NCBI RefSeq assembly: GCF_900112025.1
Contig: NZ_FOKL01000005.1
Coordinates: 186,001 to 250,000, forward strand
Length of the DNA stretch: 64,000 nucleotides
Direction: 5' to 3'
Source of the DNA: Janthinobacterium sp. 344
Lineage (GTDB): Bacteria; Pseudomonadota; Gammaproteobacteria; Burkholderiales; Burkholderiaceae_D
The translations under genes were made by a program, and so were the position numbers. A model generated the notes under the pieces. It saw only the letters and a program-made list of their open reading frames with translations, was not told the DNA's origin and did no database searches. Every line of letters starts with the position of its first letter. Within the stretch, counting starts at the first letter, position 1. Shown piece after piece: positions 37,021 through 45,105 of this stretch.

Positions 37021-39966
37021 ATGCACTTGAAAAAACTGATGGCCGCCATGGTGGCGGTAGGATTGGCTTCAACCGCGCTGGCAGCGGAGGAGGAGACACT
37101 GGCGCGCGTCGAGGTGACGGGTTCCAGCCTGAAGCGGATCAACGCGGAAACGGCATCGCCCGTGCAGGTGATCAACGCCAAGCAGATCGAGAACATGGGC
37201 GCGCTCACCTTGCTGCAGGTGCTCGACAACCTGCCCGCCGCCCGTCCCGCGCAGCAGGATTTCCGCTCGATGTTCACGGGTTCCGATGGCGGTTCGCAAG
37301 CCAATTTGCGCGGCATGGGCGCGCAGGGCACGCTGGTGCTGCTCAATGGCCGCCGCCTGTCGTTCTATGGCGCGCCGGCCGGCTTCCAGACCATGTTCGT
37401 CAACATCGACGCGATTCCGGCCGCCGCCATCGAGCGCATGGAAATCCTCACGGACGGCGCCTCGGCCGTGTATGGCTCCGACGCCGTCGCCGGCGTCATC
37501 AACGTGATCACCAAAAAATCGTATCAAGGGCTGGAAGCGCGCGCCAACGGCGAGTTTTCGCCCAGCGTGAAAGCCTATGGCGAGCGCCAGGCCAGCGTGC
37601 TGTATGGCGTGGGCGACCTGGCCAGCGACGGCTACAACGTGTATGGTTCCGTGAACGTGTACCAGCGCGACCGCATCGCCCTGGCCGACACCTGGCAGAA
37701 GCGCCCCTCGTATTTTTATGTGAATAATCCCAATTTCATCCCCAACATGCGCGTGGGCGTGGGCAGCGAGCCGGGCGTGATGAATCCCGGTACCTTCTTT
37801 GTCTTCGACAAGGCCAACAACAATGCGCGCACCCAGCGCGCCGCGCCCGGCTGCAACACCAGCATCACCGAGGCGTCCGGCACGCGCTGCGTGTGGAATG
37901 CGCTGCCCAACCAGCTCGACACGGGGCCCACCTCGGAGCGCGCCACGGCCTACCTGAGCGGCCGGCTGAAACTGGGCGGCGACCTGGAAGCGTTCGCGGA
38001 GGGCGCGTTCACCCACATCAAGATGCGCGGCGAGAATGGCCCGTCCAGCTTCAACAGCGGCAGCACGAATAACTGGTTCGCGCGCAACACGGGCACTACC
38101 CTGAACACCTTCGCCACGCCTTTCCTGAGTCCGAACAACGTCTACCTGAAAGGCAAGCTCGATGCCGACATGGTGGCCAAGATGGGCGGCGCGGCCGGCT
38201 TGAACTACCTGCTGCAGGATGCGACGGGCCACTTCGGCCAGAAGAACGTCGATGAAAACTACCGCGCGCTGGTGGGCCTGCGCGGCAGCATCGGCGGCGG
38301 CTGGGATTTCGAGACGGCGCTCAGCGTGGCGGGCAGCCATTCGACCCTGTTCCAGACGGCGAACATCAACATCAAGGGCTTCGAGCAGGCATTCGGCCCG
38401 TTCACCAAGGACCCCGTCAGCGGCCGCACGTATATCTCGGACAATCCCGCCTACAAGTTCGGCGAAATCAGCGAAGCCAATGCGGCGCTGCTGCGCGCCG
38501 CCTACCCGACCTTCGCCATCGAGTCCTGGACCAAGCTGATGACCTGGGATGCGAAAGTGGAAGGCACGCTGTTCAAGCTGGGCGAACGCGAAGTGCGCGC
38601 CGCCGTGGGCACCAACGTGATGCGCGAAAGCTTCCTCACGCCCGGCAATGCGGATGCAGCCAATGGCCTGATCACGCAGCAGGGCGGCTCGTGGTTCGAC
38701 GGACGGCGCACCATCGCCGCCGTGTTTGGCGAAGTGGTGGTGCCGCTTTCCGACACGCTGGAAATCAATGCGGCCGCGCGCCTGGACAAATACCCGCATT
38801 TCTCGGCCAACCTGGCGCCCAAACTGGGCGTGATCTGGCGCGCGCGGCCCGACCTGATGCTGCGCGGGACGTATTCGGAAGGCTTCCGCGCGCCGAACCT
38901 GGCCGAATCGGGCACGGGCGGCGTCTTTGCGCAGGTGGGCGGCATCCGCGACACCGTGCGCTGCGATGAAACGAACGCCATGGCGCGCGCCTTGTTGAAA
39001 TCAAAGGTGGCGACGGATGCGGACCTGGGCAAGAGCCTGCTCAATTCGAACTGCTCGACGACGGTGGGCGGCCTGACGCCGCCGAACCAGAACCTGCGCC
39101 CGGAGAAGGCCAAGATTTCCACCGTGGGCCTGGTCCTGCAGCCGGCCAAGGACGTGAGCATCTCCATCGACTACTGGTTCATCAACCGCCGCGACGAAAT
39201 CGTGCGCCAGGACTTCAACGAGCTGTTTACGGAGCTGGTGGATAAATACGGCCCGACCCTGGCCGGCGCGCCTGACGCCATCCGCAACGAGCTGACGGAC
39301 ACGGACCGCGCCAATGTGGCGGCGGTGGCGGCCATGTGCGCCAATCCCGCCAACGCTGGCGTGTGTTCGGGCGGCGTGCCCGGCTACTCGGTGGGCAACC
39401 TGGGCGGCTTGATCAACTCTTATTCGAACCGCGGCCGCACGCTGATGGACGGCGTGGACATCGATGCGCGCACGCGCTTTGCGCTGGGCGAGTGGGGCAA
39501 GCTGAGCACCGGCATCGCCGCCACCATCCGCAAGCGCGACACCCACGACAGCGAAGACGGCAGCGATATCAAGGGCAATACCGTGGGCTACTACGATTCG
39601 CCGCGCTACCGCGCCACGGTGAATGCCGACTGGAGCTACCGCAACTTCGTCAGCAGCGTCTTCATCAACTACTCGGGCAAGACGCGCTGGGCGTATGGCC
39701 CGTGGGACAAGGACAACACGCCGGAAAACTGCACCGCCGCATCCGTCGCGCTGCCGGCCGGGCAGTGCAAGGGCGCGCCGTCGTACACCACCGTCAACCT
39801 GGCCTTCAGCTGGAAGCCCATCAAGCACCTGGACATCGGCCTGAACGTGAAAAACGCCTTCAACAAGCAGCCGTACTACGACCCGAATGGCTGGGAAGGC
39901 TACAACCATAGCCAGGACCTGTTCGGCCGCCAGTTCGCGCTCTCTGCCAGCTACAAGTTCTTTTAA
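37021..39966 (+). CDS. TonB-dependent receptor for the GalNAc glycan (first)
   Basis: Outer-membrane transporter of 981 residues. The ATG at 37021 has a GGGAG site and gives a clean signal peptide (ending TALA). A TonB-box-like ETLARVEVTGSS follows, then the plug (SPVQVINAKQIENMGALTLLQVL, LRGMGAQGTLVLLNGRRL, ILTDGASAVYGSDAVAGVINVITKK) and a barrel ending SASYKFF. It belongs to the large-receptor group used for oligosaccharides, with no STN domain. Lying between the GH31 gene and the second receptor inside an aga locus, it probably imports GalNAc-bearing glycans or peptides. Confidence 0.92.
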   Translation: MHLKKLMAAMVAVGLASTALAAEEETLARVEVTGSSLKRINAETASPVQVINAKQIENMGALTLLQVLDNLPAARPAQQDFRSMFTGSDGGSQANLRGMGAQGTLVLLNGRRLSFYGAPAGFQTMFVNIDAIPAAAIERMEILTDGASAVYGSDAVAGVINVITKKSYQGLEARANGEFSPSVKAYGERQASVLYGVGDLASDGYNVYGSVNVYQRDRIALADTWQKRPSYFYVNNPNFIPNMRVGVGSEPGVMNPGTFFVFDKANNNARTQRAAPGCNTSITEASGTRCVWNALPNQLDTGPTSERATAYLSGRLKLGGDLEAFAEGAFTHIKMRGENGPSSFNSGSTNNWFARNTGTTLNTFATPFLSPNNVYLKGKLDADMVAKMGGAAGLNYLLQDATGHFGQKNVDENYRALVGLRGSIGGGWDFETALSVAGSHSTLFQTANINIKGFEQAFGPFTKDPVSGRTYISDNPAYKFGEISEANAALLRAAYPTFAIESWTKLMTWDAKVEGTLFKLGEREVRAAVGTNVMRESFLTPGNADAANGLITQQGGSWFDGRRTIAAVFGEVVVPLSDTLEINAAARLDKYPHFSANLAPKLGVIWRARPDLMLRGTYSEGFRAPNLAESGTGGVFAQVGGIRDTVRCDETNAMARALLKSKVATDADLGKSLLNSNCSTTVGGLTPPNQNLRPEKAKISTVGLVLQPAKDVSISIDYWFINRRDEIVRQDFNELFTELVDKYGPTLAGAPDAIRNELTDTDRANVAAVAAMCANPANAGVCSGGVPGYSVGNLGGLINSYSNRGRTLMDGVDIDARTRFALGEWGKLSTGIAATIRKRDTHDSEDGSDIKGNTVGYYDSPRYRATVNADWSYRNFVSSVFINYSGKTRWAYGPWDKDNTPENCTAASVALPAGQCKGAPSYTTVNLAFSWKPIKHLDIGLNVKNAFNKQPYYDPNGWEGYNHSQDLFGRQFALSASYKFF

Positions 39967-39978
39967 CGCCAGACCTTG

Positions 39979-40019
39979 CCCCGGCCCGCCAGCGCTGCCT
40001 GCGTTGTGGCGGGCCCGGG
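39979..40019. other. Strong GC hairpin after the first receptor gene
   Basis: CCGGCCCGCCA (39981-39991) pairs with TGGCGGGCCCGG (40007-40018) apart from one bulge. No T-run follows on either strand, so it is not a typical intrinsic terminator. It may protect the 3' end of the upstream message. Confidence 0.4.
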
Positions 40020-40049
40020 TATTGCCATGAAAAAGAAAAAACACCATTG

Positions 40050-40080
40050 CGAAATGCGCAATACGAAAGATAAACGTAAG
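40050..40080. promoter_or_regulatory. AgaR-type operator cluster A', copy of cluster A
   Basis: Repeat units begin at 40050, 40064 and 40075, reproducing the 14- and 11-base steps of cluster A. The minus-strand sequence beside it still shows a degraded promoter in the agaS-promoter position (TTGCGC, 17 bases, TTTCTT), which now points back into the receptor gene. Confidence 0.55.
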
Positions 40081-40177
40081 TGAAAGACGATGGCGGTGCC
40101 TGCTTTCGCGTTTTTCTCCCCGGGATTTTGCGCCGGATCACGGCGATTACGCGCCGCCTTGCGTTTGCGTGTATCCG

Positions 40178-40228
40178 TGATGCCACGGTAACGAAAGTTA
40201 CACATAGCGATATCAAGTAAAGCGAAAG
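40178..40228. promoter_or_regulatory. AgaR-type operator region B', copy of region B
   Basis: The block ATGCCACGGTAACGAAAGT differs from region B by one base. The next CGAAAG unit begins 31 bases later, at 40223, the same step as in region B. It lies about 96 bases before the -35 of the second receptor gene. Confidence 0.55.
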
Positions 40229-40274
40229 ATAAATTGCATTTATTTGCGCGATTTGGCGATAAATTGCCGTTCTA

Positions 40275-40316
40275 ACTTTCTTTTTGTTGACGATACTTAT
40301 TTTTCTTTTTAAAGTA
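40275..40316 (+). promoter_or_regulatory. Promoter and operator of the second receptor gene
   Basis: TTGACG (40288-40293) and TAAAGT (40311-40316) are 17 bases apart, with a CTTTC core at 40277-40281. It matches the GH31 promoter almost base for base. A leader of about 150 bases precedes the start codon, longer than the GH31 leader. Confidence 0.8.
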
Positions 40317-40474
40317 ATCCCAAGAAAACGAAAATCAGCCGATACGGACTGATTCCCGGAAGGCGCAACTGCCTGGCTGCGCCGGCCGAAGACCACCATA
40401 AAAATTGCATCCCCCCGACTTCGCCCTGGAGCGGGGAGGGCGCGCATAACCCTCGATATAGACGGAGAGACAGC

Positions 40475-43400
40475 ATGCATACCACCCGACTCAAATTGCG
40501 CGACATCAGCCGCGCCGCCGCCATCGTCATCGCGCTGGCGGCCGGCGTGCCAGGCCAGGCCTGGGCACAGTCGAACGCCACCAGCACCATTTTCGGCGAA
40601 GTGAGCGCGCCGGCCGGCGCCACCGTGGTGCTGGAAAACCTGGCGACGGGCGTGCAGCGCACCCTGACGCCCGATACGGCGGGCCGCTACGTGGCCAACT
40701 CCATGCCGCCGGGCCGCTATGCGGTGCGCGTGCTGCGCGCCGGTTCGGTGGAAGCGACGCAGGAAGTCGAAGCCCTGATCGGCGCCGGCGCGGAAGCGAA
40801 CTTCGGTCCGGCCAGCGCGGCCGGATCCGTGGGCCAGGAACAGACCGTCGTGGTGAAGGCGTCGCGCAATCCCATCGATGTGTCGAACACCAACAATGGC
40901 GTGATCTTCACCGCCAAGGAATTGAAAGCGCTGCCGGTCGGCAACGACGTCGCTTCCATCGTGCAGCTGACGCCGGGCGTGGCGCGCGGCACCAACAGCG
41001 TGTACGGCAATGCGCCGTCGATCGGCGGCTCGGGCCAGTCCGAAAACGCGTTCTACGTGAACGGTTTCCCCATCACGAACATCCTGACGCAGGTGGGCGC
41101 GTCGGAGCTGCCGTTCGGCGCGATCTCCAACATGCAGGTGCTGTCGGGCGGCTACGGTTCGGAATTCGGCCGCTCCACGGGCGGCGTGATCAACATCACC
41201 ACCAAGAGCGGCGGCAACAAGGTGGAATTCGGCGGCAAGGTCTCCATCATTCCCCGCTCGCTGAAAGGCGAGACGGAGAACACCTACTACCCGAACACGG
41301 GCGCCAATCCCGCGACGGACGGCAAGCTGCTGTACTGGAACCGCGACAATGGCAGCACCAGCAAGGTGGTGGGCCTGTATGGCAGCGGTCCGCTGATCAA
41401 GAACAAGCTGTTCGCCTTCGTGGCGCTGGAACAGACGCGCACCGACGGCCAGGCCGTGGCGGCCACCGCGGATTCGGGCACGGCCCTGTCGCGCGGCTGG
41501 AGCACGAGCCAGAGCAAAGTCGACCGCATGATGGCCAAGCTGGATTACAACCTGACGGACGACCATCACTTCGAATACACCAAGCTGTATGACCGTACCC
41601 GCACGGACAGCCAGTCATATGGCTACAGCTATGACACGCATGCGAGCAACGGCATCCAGTCCGGCAAGGGCGAAAGCACCACCAACTGCTGCGGCTCGTC
41701 GGCCGCGCCAGGCGCGAATATCGATATCTTCAAGTACACGGGCTACCTGACGGACAACCTGACGGTGACGGCGATGATGGGCGAATCGCGCACCTCGCAC
41801 CGCCGCACGCCGAATGGCTACGACCCGCTGCTGGCGCAGACGTCGTCGAATGCCTCGACCCAGGTGCCGGGCCTGAGCTATGCCAATCCGCAAACGGTGA
41901 CGGGCACGCTGATCGATCCGTCGTCGGAAGACCGCCAGAAAGCCAAGCGCCTGGACCTCGAGTACAAGCTGGGCCAGCACTCGCTGCGCGGCGGCATCGA
42001 CCGCATCGACGTGGAATCGAAGGTGGGCCTGAGCCTGGCCGGCGGCTACCGCTGGAGCTACCAGAAGGCGGCAGACCCGAACCGGGCCATCAACGGCGCG
42101 TTCGAGACGCCGGCGCAGGGCGGCGGCTACGGCGCCCAGGGCTACTACGTCAGCAAGGACCTGAATGCCAACCTGGCGCGTCCCACCAGCGTGCAGTCGG
42201 CGCAGTACATCCAGGACCATTACCAGGTCACGGAACGCGTGCTGCTGGACCTGGGCCTGCGCCGCGAACAGTTCACCAACTACAGCACCGATGGCGTGGC
42301 CTTCATCTCGCAGCGCAACATGATCGCGCCGCGCGTGGGCGCCACCTGGGATTACCTGGGCGACGGCACCCTGAAATTCTTCGCCAACGGCGGCCGCTAT
42401 CACTTGCCGGTGCCGTCGAATTTGTCGAGCAACATGGCCAGTCCCTTCCTGGCCACCAGCGAGATGTTCACCTACACGGGCGTCGATCCGGTGACGGGCG
42501 CGCCGACGGGCCTGCACGCCATCAGCAAGCCGTATTCGGCCAATAACGCCTATGGCCAGAGCCGCGATGCGCGCGAAGTGACGGCCATTGGCTTGAAACC
42601 GCTGTCGCAGGATGAATTCTCGCTGGGCTTCGAACGCGCCCTGAGCAAGAAGCTGGTGGTCGGTGCCAGCGTCCTGTACCGCAAGCTGAACGACACCAAC
42701 GACGATGTCTGCGACGAGCGTCCGCTGCAGGCCTGGGCCGCGCGCAACAGCGTCGACACGAGCAACTGGGGCGGCTTCCAGTGCGCCATCATCAACCCTG
42801 GCCGCGACAACAGCCTGATGGTCGACTTCGACGATGGCAAGGGCCTGCGCCGCGTGGATATTTCGGCGGCCGAGTGGGGCAACCCGCTGCCATCGCGCAC
42901 CTACCGCGCCTTGAACCTGTTCGTCGAGCACCCGTACACGAACGGCTGGTACGGCAAGCTGACCTACACCCTCTCTGCGCTGAAGGGCAATATGGAAGGC
43001 CAGACGGACAGCATCGGCGGCGGCGACGTGGGCCTGACGGTCAGCGACGACCACAAGGAACTGATGTACAACGCGTATGGCTACCTGCCGGGCGACCACC
43101 GCCACGCCTTCAAGGCCTACGGCTTCATGCAGGTCATGCCCGACGTGACGGTGGGCGCGAACATGTCGCTGATCTCGGGCGCCCCGCGCAACTGCATCGG
43201 CGCGCTGCCCGATGACCTGAAGTTCGAGAACGACTATGGCGATTCCTACTTCTATTGCAATGGCAAGCCTGCGCCGCGCGGCAGCCAGGGCCGCCTGCCG
43301 TGGCAAGCCCAGCTCGACATGAATGTGGCCTATACTCCCAGCGCCATCAAGGGCCTGAGCCTGAAAGTGGACGTCTTCAATGTGTTCAACAGCCAGACGG

Positions 43401-43516
43401 TGACCCGCTACAACGAGACGCGCGAAGACCATGGCGCCATCGCCCGCAACTATCTGCAGGTGGCTGGCCGCACGGCGCCGCGTTCGGTGCGCTTCACGGC
43501 TGAATACACCTATTAA
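40475..43516 (+). CDS. TonB-dependent receptor with carboxypeptidase-like N-terminal domain (second)
   Basis: Outer-membrane receptor of 1013 residues, Oar/SusC-like in layout. A signal peptide ends near GQAWAQ. A carboxypeptidase-regulatory-like beta domain covers about residues 35-115 (TIFGEVSAPAGATVVLENLATG). The plug has VVVKASRNPID, LPVGNDVASIVQLTPGV and YGSEFGRSTGGVINITTKSGG, and the barrel ends SVRFTAEYTY. The ATG has a GGAGAG site. It has its own copy of the aga control region and leads directly into the GH109 gene, so receptor and enzyme are co-expressed. Probably imports a GalNAc-containing glycoconjugate. Confidence 0.92.
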   Translation: MHTTRLKLRDISRAAAIVIALAAGVPGQAWAQSNATSTIFGEVSAPAGATVVLENLATGVQRTLTPDTAGRYVANSMPPGRYAVRVLRAGSVEATQEVEALIGAGAEANFGPASAAGSVGQEQTVVVKASRNPIDVSNTNNGVIFTAKELKALPVGNDVASIVQLTPGVARGTNSVYGNAPSIGGSGQSENAFYVNGFPITNILTQVGASELPFGAISNMQVLSGGYGSEFGRSTGGVINITTKSGGNKVEFGGKVSIIPRSLKGETENTYYPNTGANPATDGKLLYWNRDNGSTSKVVGLYGSGPLIKNKLFAFVALEQTRTDGQAVAATADSGTALSRGWSTSQSKVDRMMAKLDYNLTDDHHFEYTKLYDRTRTDSQSYGYSYDTHASNGIQSGKGESTTNCCGSSAAPGANIDIFKYTGYLTDNLTVTAMMGESRTSHRRTPNGYDPLLAQTSSNASTQVPGLSYANPQTVTGTLIDPSSEDRQKAKRLDLEYKLGQHSLRGGIDRIDVESKVGLSLAGGYRWSYQKAADPNRAINGAFETPAQGGGYGAQGYYVSKDLNANLARPTSVQSAQYIQDHYQVTERVLLDLGLRREQFTNYSTDGVAFISQRNMIAPRVGATWDYLGDGTLKFFANGGRYHLPVPSNLSSNMASPFLATSEMFTYTGVDPVTGAPTGLHAISKPYSANNAYGQSRDAREVTAIGLKPLSQDEFSLGFERALSKKLVVGASVLYRKLNDTNDDVCDERPLQAWAARNSVDTSNWGGFQCAIINPGRDNSLMVDFDDGKGLRRVDISAAEWGNPLPSRTYRALNLFVEHPYTNGWYGKLTYTLSALKGNMEGQTDSIGGGDVGLTVSDDHKELMYNAYGYLPGDHRHAFKAYGFMQVMPDVTVGANMSLISGAPRNCIGALPDDLKFENDYGDSYFYCNGKPAPRGSQGRLPWQAQLDMNVAYTPSAIKGLSLKVDVFNVFNSQTVTRYNETREDHGAIARNYLQVAGRTAPRSVRFTAEYTY

Positions 43517-43582
43517 CCGCATGCCGGCCTGCCTTGCGGCGGGCCGGTGACCATGATTACCAACGGAAGTGAGAAGAGACCA

Positions 43583-44974
43583 ATGACGACACAATTCAAT
43601 CGCCGCAATTTCCTGTCCGCCAGCGCCGCGCTGGCCGGTGGCGCCATGGCCGGCAGCGCACTGCTGCCTGGTGAAGCCGCTGCCGCTCCCGCCGCCGGCC
43701 GCGACAAGGTCCGCCTGGGCCTGATCGGCACGGGCATGCGCGGGCAGGTGCTGCTGGCCGAACTGGTGCGCCGCGACGACGTCGAAGTGGTTGCCCTGTG
43801 CGATATCGAACCGATCATGCTGAAACACGCGCTGGGCCAGGTGGCAAAAGCCGGCAAGCCGCGTCCGCGCACGTATGGCGAAGACCGCGACCAGAAAGCC
43901 TACCAGCGCATGCTGGACGCGGGCGGCCTCGATGGCGTGATCATCGCCACGCCGTGGGAATTCCATGCGCCCATGGCGATCGCCGCCATGCAGGCGAAAA
44001 TCGCCGTCGGCTGCGAAGTGGTGGCCGGCATCACCCTGCAAGACCACTGGGATGTGCTCAACACCCAGCTGAAGACGGGCACGCCGTACATGTTGCTGGA
44101 AAACGTCTGCTACCGCCGCGACGTGATGGCGGCGCTGCAGATGGTGCGCGCCGGCCTGTTCGGCGAACTGCTGCACCTGCAGGGCGGCTACCAGCACGAT
44201 CTGCGCGCCGTGAAATTCAACAGCGGCAATCCGGCCAAGCCGTATGGCGGCGGCGTGGAATTCGGCGAGAAGGGCTGGTCCGAAGCGCATTGGCGCACGC
44301 AGCACTCGGTCGAGCGCAATGGCGAGCTGTATCCGAGCCACGGCATCGGCCCGTGCGCCATGTACACCAACATCAACCGCGGCAACCGCTTTACGCGCAT
44401 TAACGCCTTCGCCACCAAGGCGCGCGGCCTGCACGACTACATCGTCAAGCAGCCGGGCGGCGCGCAGCATGCGAACGCCAAGGTGAAATTCAAGCTGGGC
44501 GACGTCGTCACTACCACGCTGGCGTGCGAAAACGGCGAAACCATCATCCTGCAGCACGACACGAGCCTGCCGCGCCCGTATTCGCTGGGCTTCCGCGTGC
44601 AAGGCACGGACGGCCTGTGGATGGACTTGAATAATTCGATCCACATCGAAGGCGTCAGCAAGCCGCACCAGTGGGATGATTTCAAGGTCTACCAGGACAA
44701 GTATGAGCACCCCGTGTGGCGCAAGTACGCGGCGCAGGCCGAAGGCGCGGGCCACGGCGGCATGGACTTCTTCGTCATCCACGCCTTTGTTGAGGCATTG
44801 AAGGCCAATGCGCCGATGCCGATCGATATCTACGACGCCGTGACGTGGAGCGCCATCACGCCATTGTCCGAGCAGTCGATCGCCGCCAACTTCCAGACCC
44901 TGGACTTCCCCGACTTCACGGGCGGGCAGTGGAAATCGCGCAAGCCGATCTTCGCCCTCGACGGCAAGTACTAA
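43583..44974 (+). CDS. GH109 alpha-N-acetylgalactosaminidase (Gfo/Idh/MocA fold)
   Basis: NAD-dependent glycosidase of family 109, which removes terminal alpha-GalNAc by an oxidation-elimination-addition-reduction route. The start at 43583 gives a twin-arginine signal (FNRRNFLSASAALAGG), so it is exported folded with bound NAD. The Rossmann motif is LGLIGTGMRG (46-55). Residues matching the Elizabethkingia enzyme are visible by alignment: Glu173 (LLENVCYRRD), Tyr203 (GGYQHDLR), and Tyr250 and His253 (YPSHGIGP). Length (463) fits. It follows the second receptor by 66 bases and ends at a strong terminator. A plain sugar dehydrogenase is less likely given these motifs. Confidence 0.9.
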   Translation: MTTQFNRRNFLSASAALAGGAMAGSALLPGEAAAAPAAGRDKVRLGLIGTGMRGQVLLAELVRRDDVEVVALCDIEPIMLKHALGQVAKAGKPRPRTYGEDRDQKAYQRMLDAGGLDGVIIATPWEFHAPMAIAAMQAKIAVGCEVVAGITLQDHWDVLNTQLKTGTPYMLLENVCYRRDVMAALQMVRAGLFGELLHLQGGYQHDLRAVKFNSGNPAKPYGGGVEFGEKGWSEAHWRTQHSVERNGELYPSHGIGPCAMYTNINRGNRFTRINAFATKARGLHDYIVKQPGGAQHANAKVKFKLGDVVTTTLACENGETIILQHDTSLPRPYSLGFRVQGTDGLWMDLNNSIHIEGVSKPHQWDDFKVYQDKYEHPVWRKYAAQAEGAGHGGMDFFVIHAFVEALKANAPMPIDIYDAVTWSAITPLSEQSIAANFQTLDFPDFTGGQWKSRKPIFALDGKY

Positions 44975-44984
44975 GCCTTTACCA

Positions 44985-45019
44985 CCCGCTACCGCGCCTG
45001 CCGCCGTAGCGGGTTTTTT
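44985..45019 (+). terminator. Rho-independent terminator after the GH109 gene
   Basis: CCCGCTAC (44985-44992) and GTAGCGGG (45006-45013) form an 8-bp stem followed by six T residues. It separates the receptor-GH109 unit from the DUF3472 lipoprotein gene. Confidence 0.85.
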
Positions 45020-45105
45020 CTCTCCCCTTTTTTTCAACCGCGGCGCGCGTCGCAGGACGCTTTGCGTCTGCTGCACGCCGCAAGCTGTACCACCAGGAGA
45101 CGTCG

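Noticed and set aside
43583..44974. Generic Gfo/Idh sugar dehydrogenase
   Set aside because: The Tat signal and the conserved Glu, Tyr and His set of GH109 are all present, and the gene lies in a GalNAc locus.
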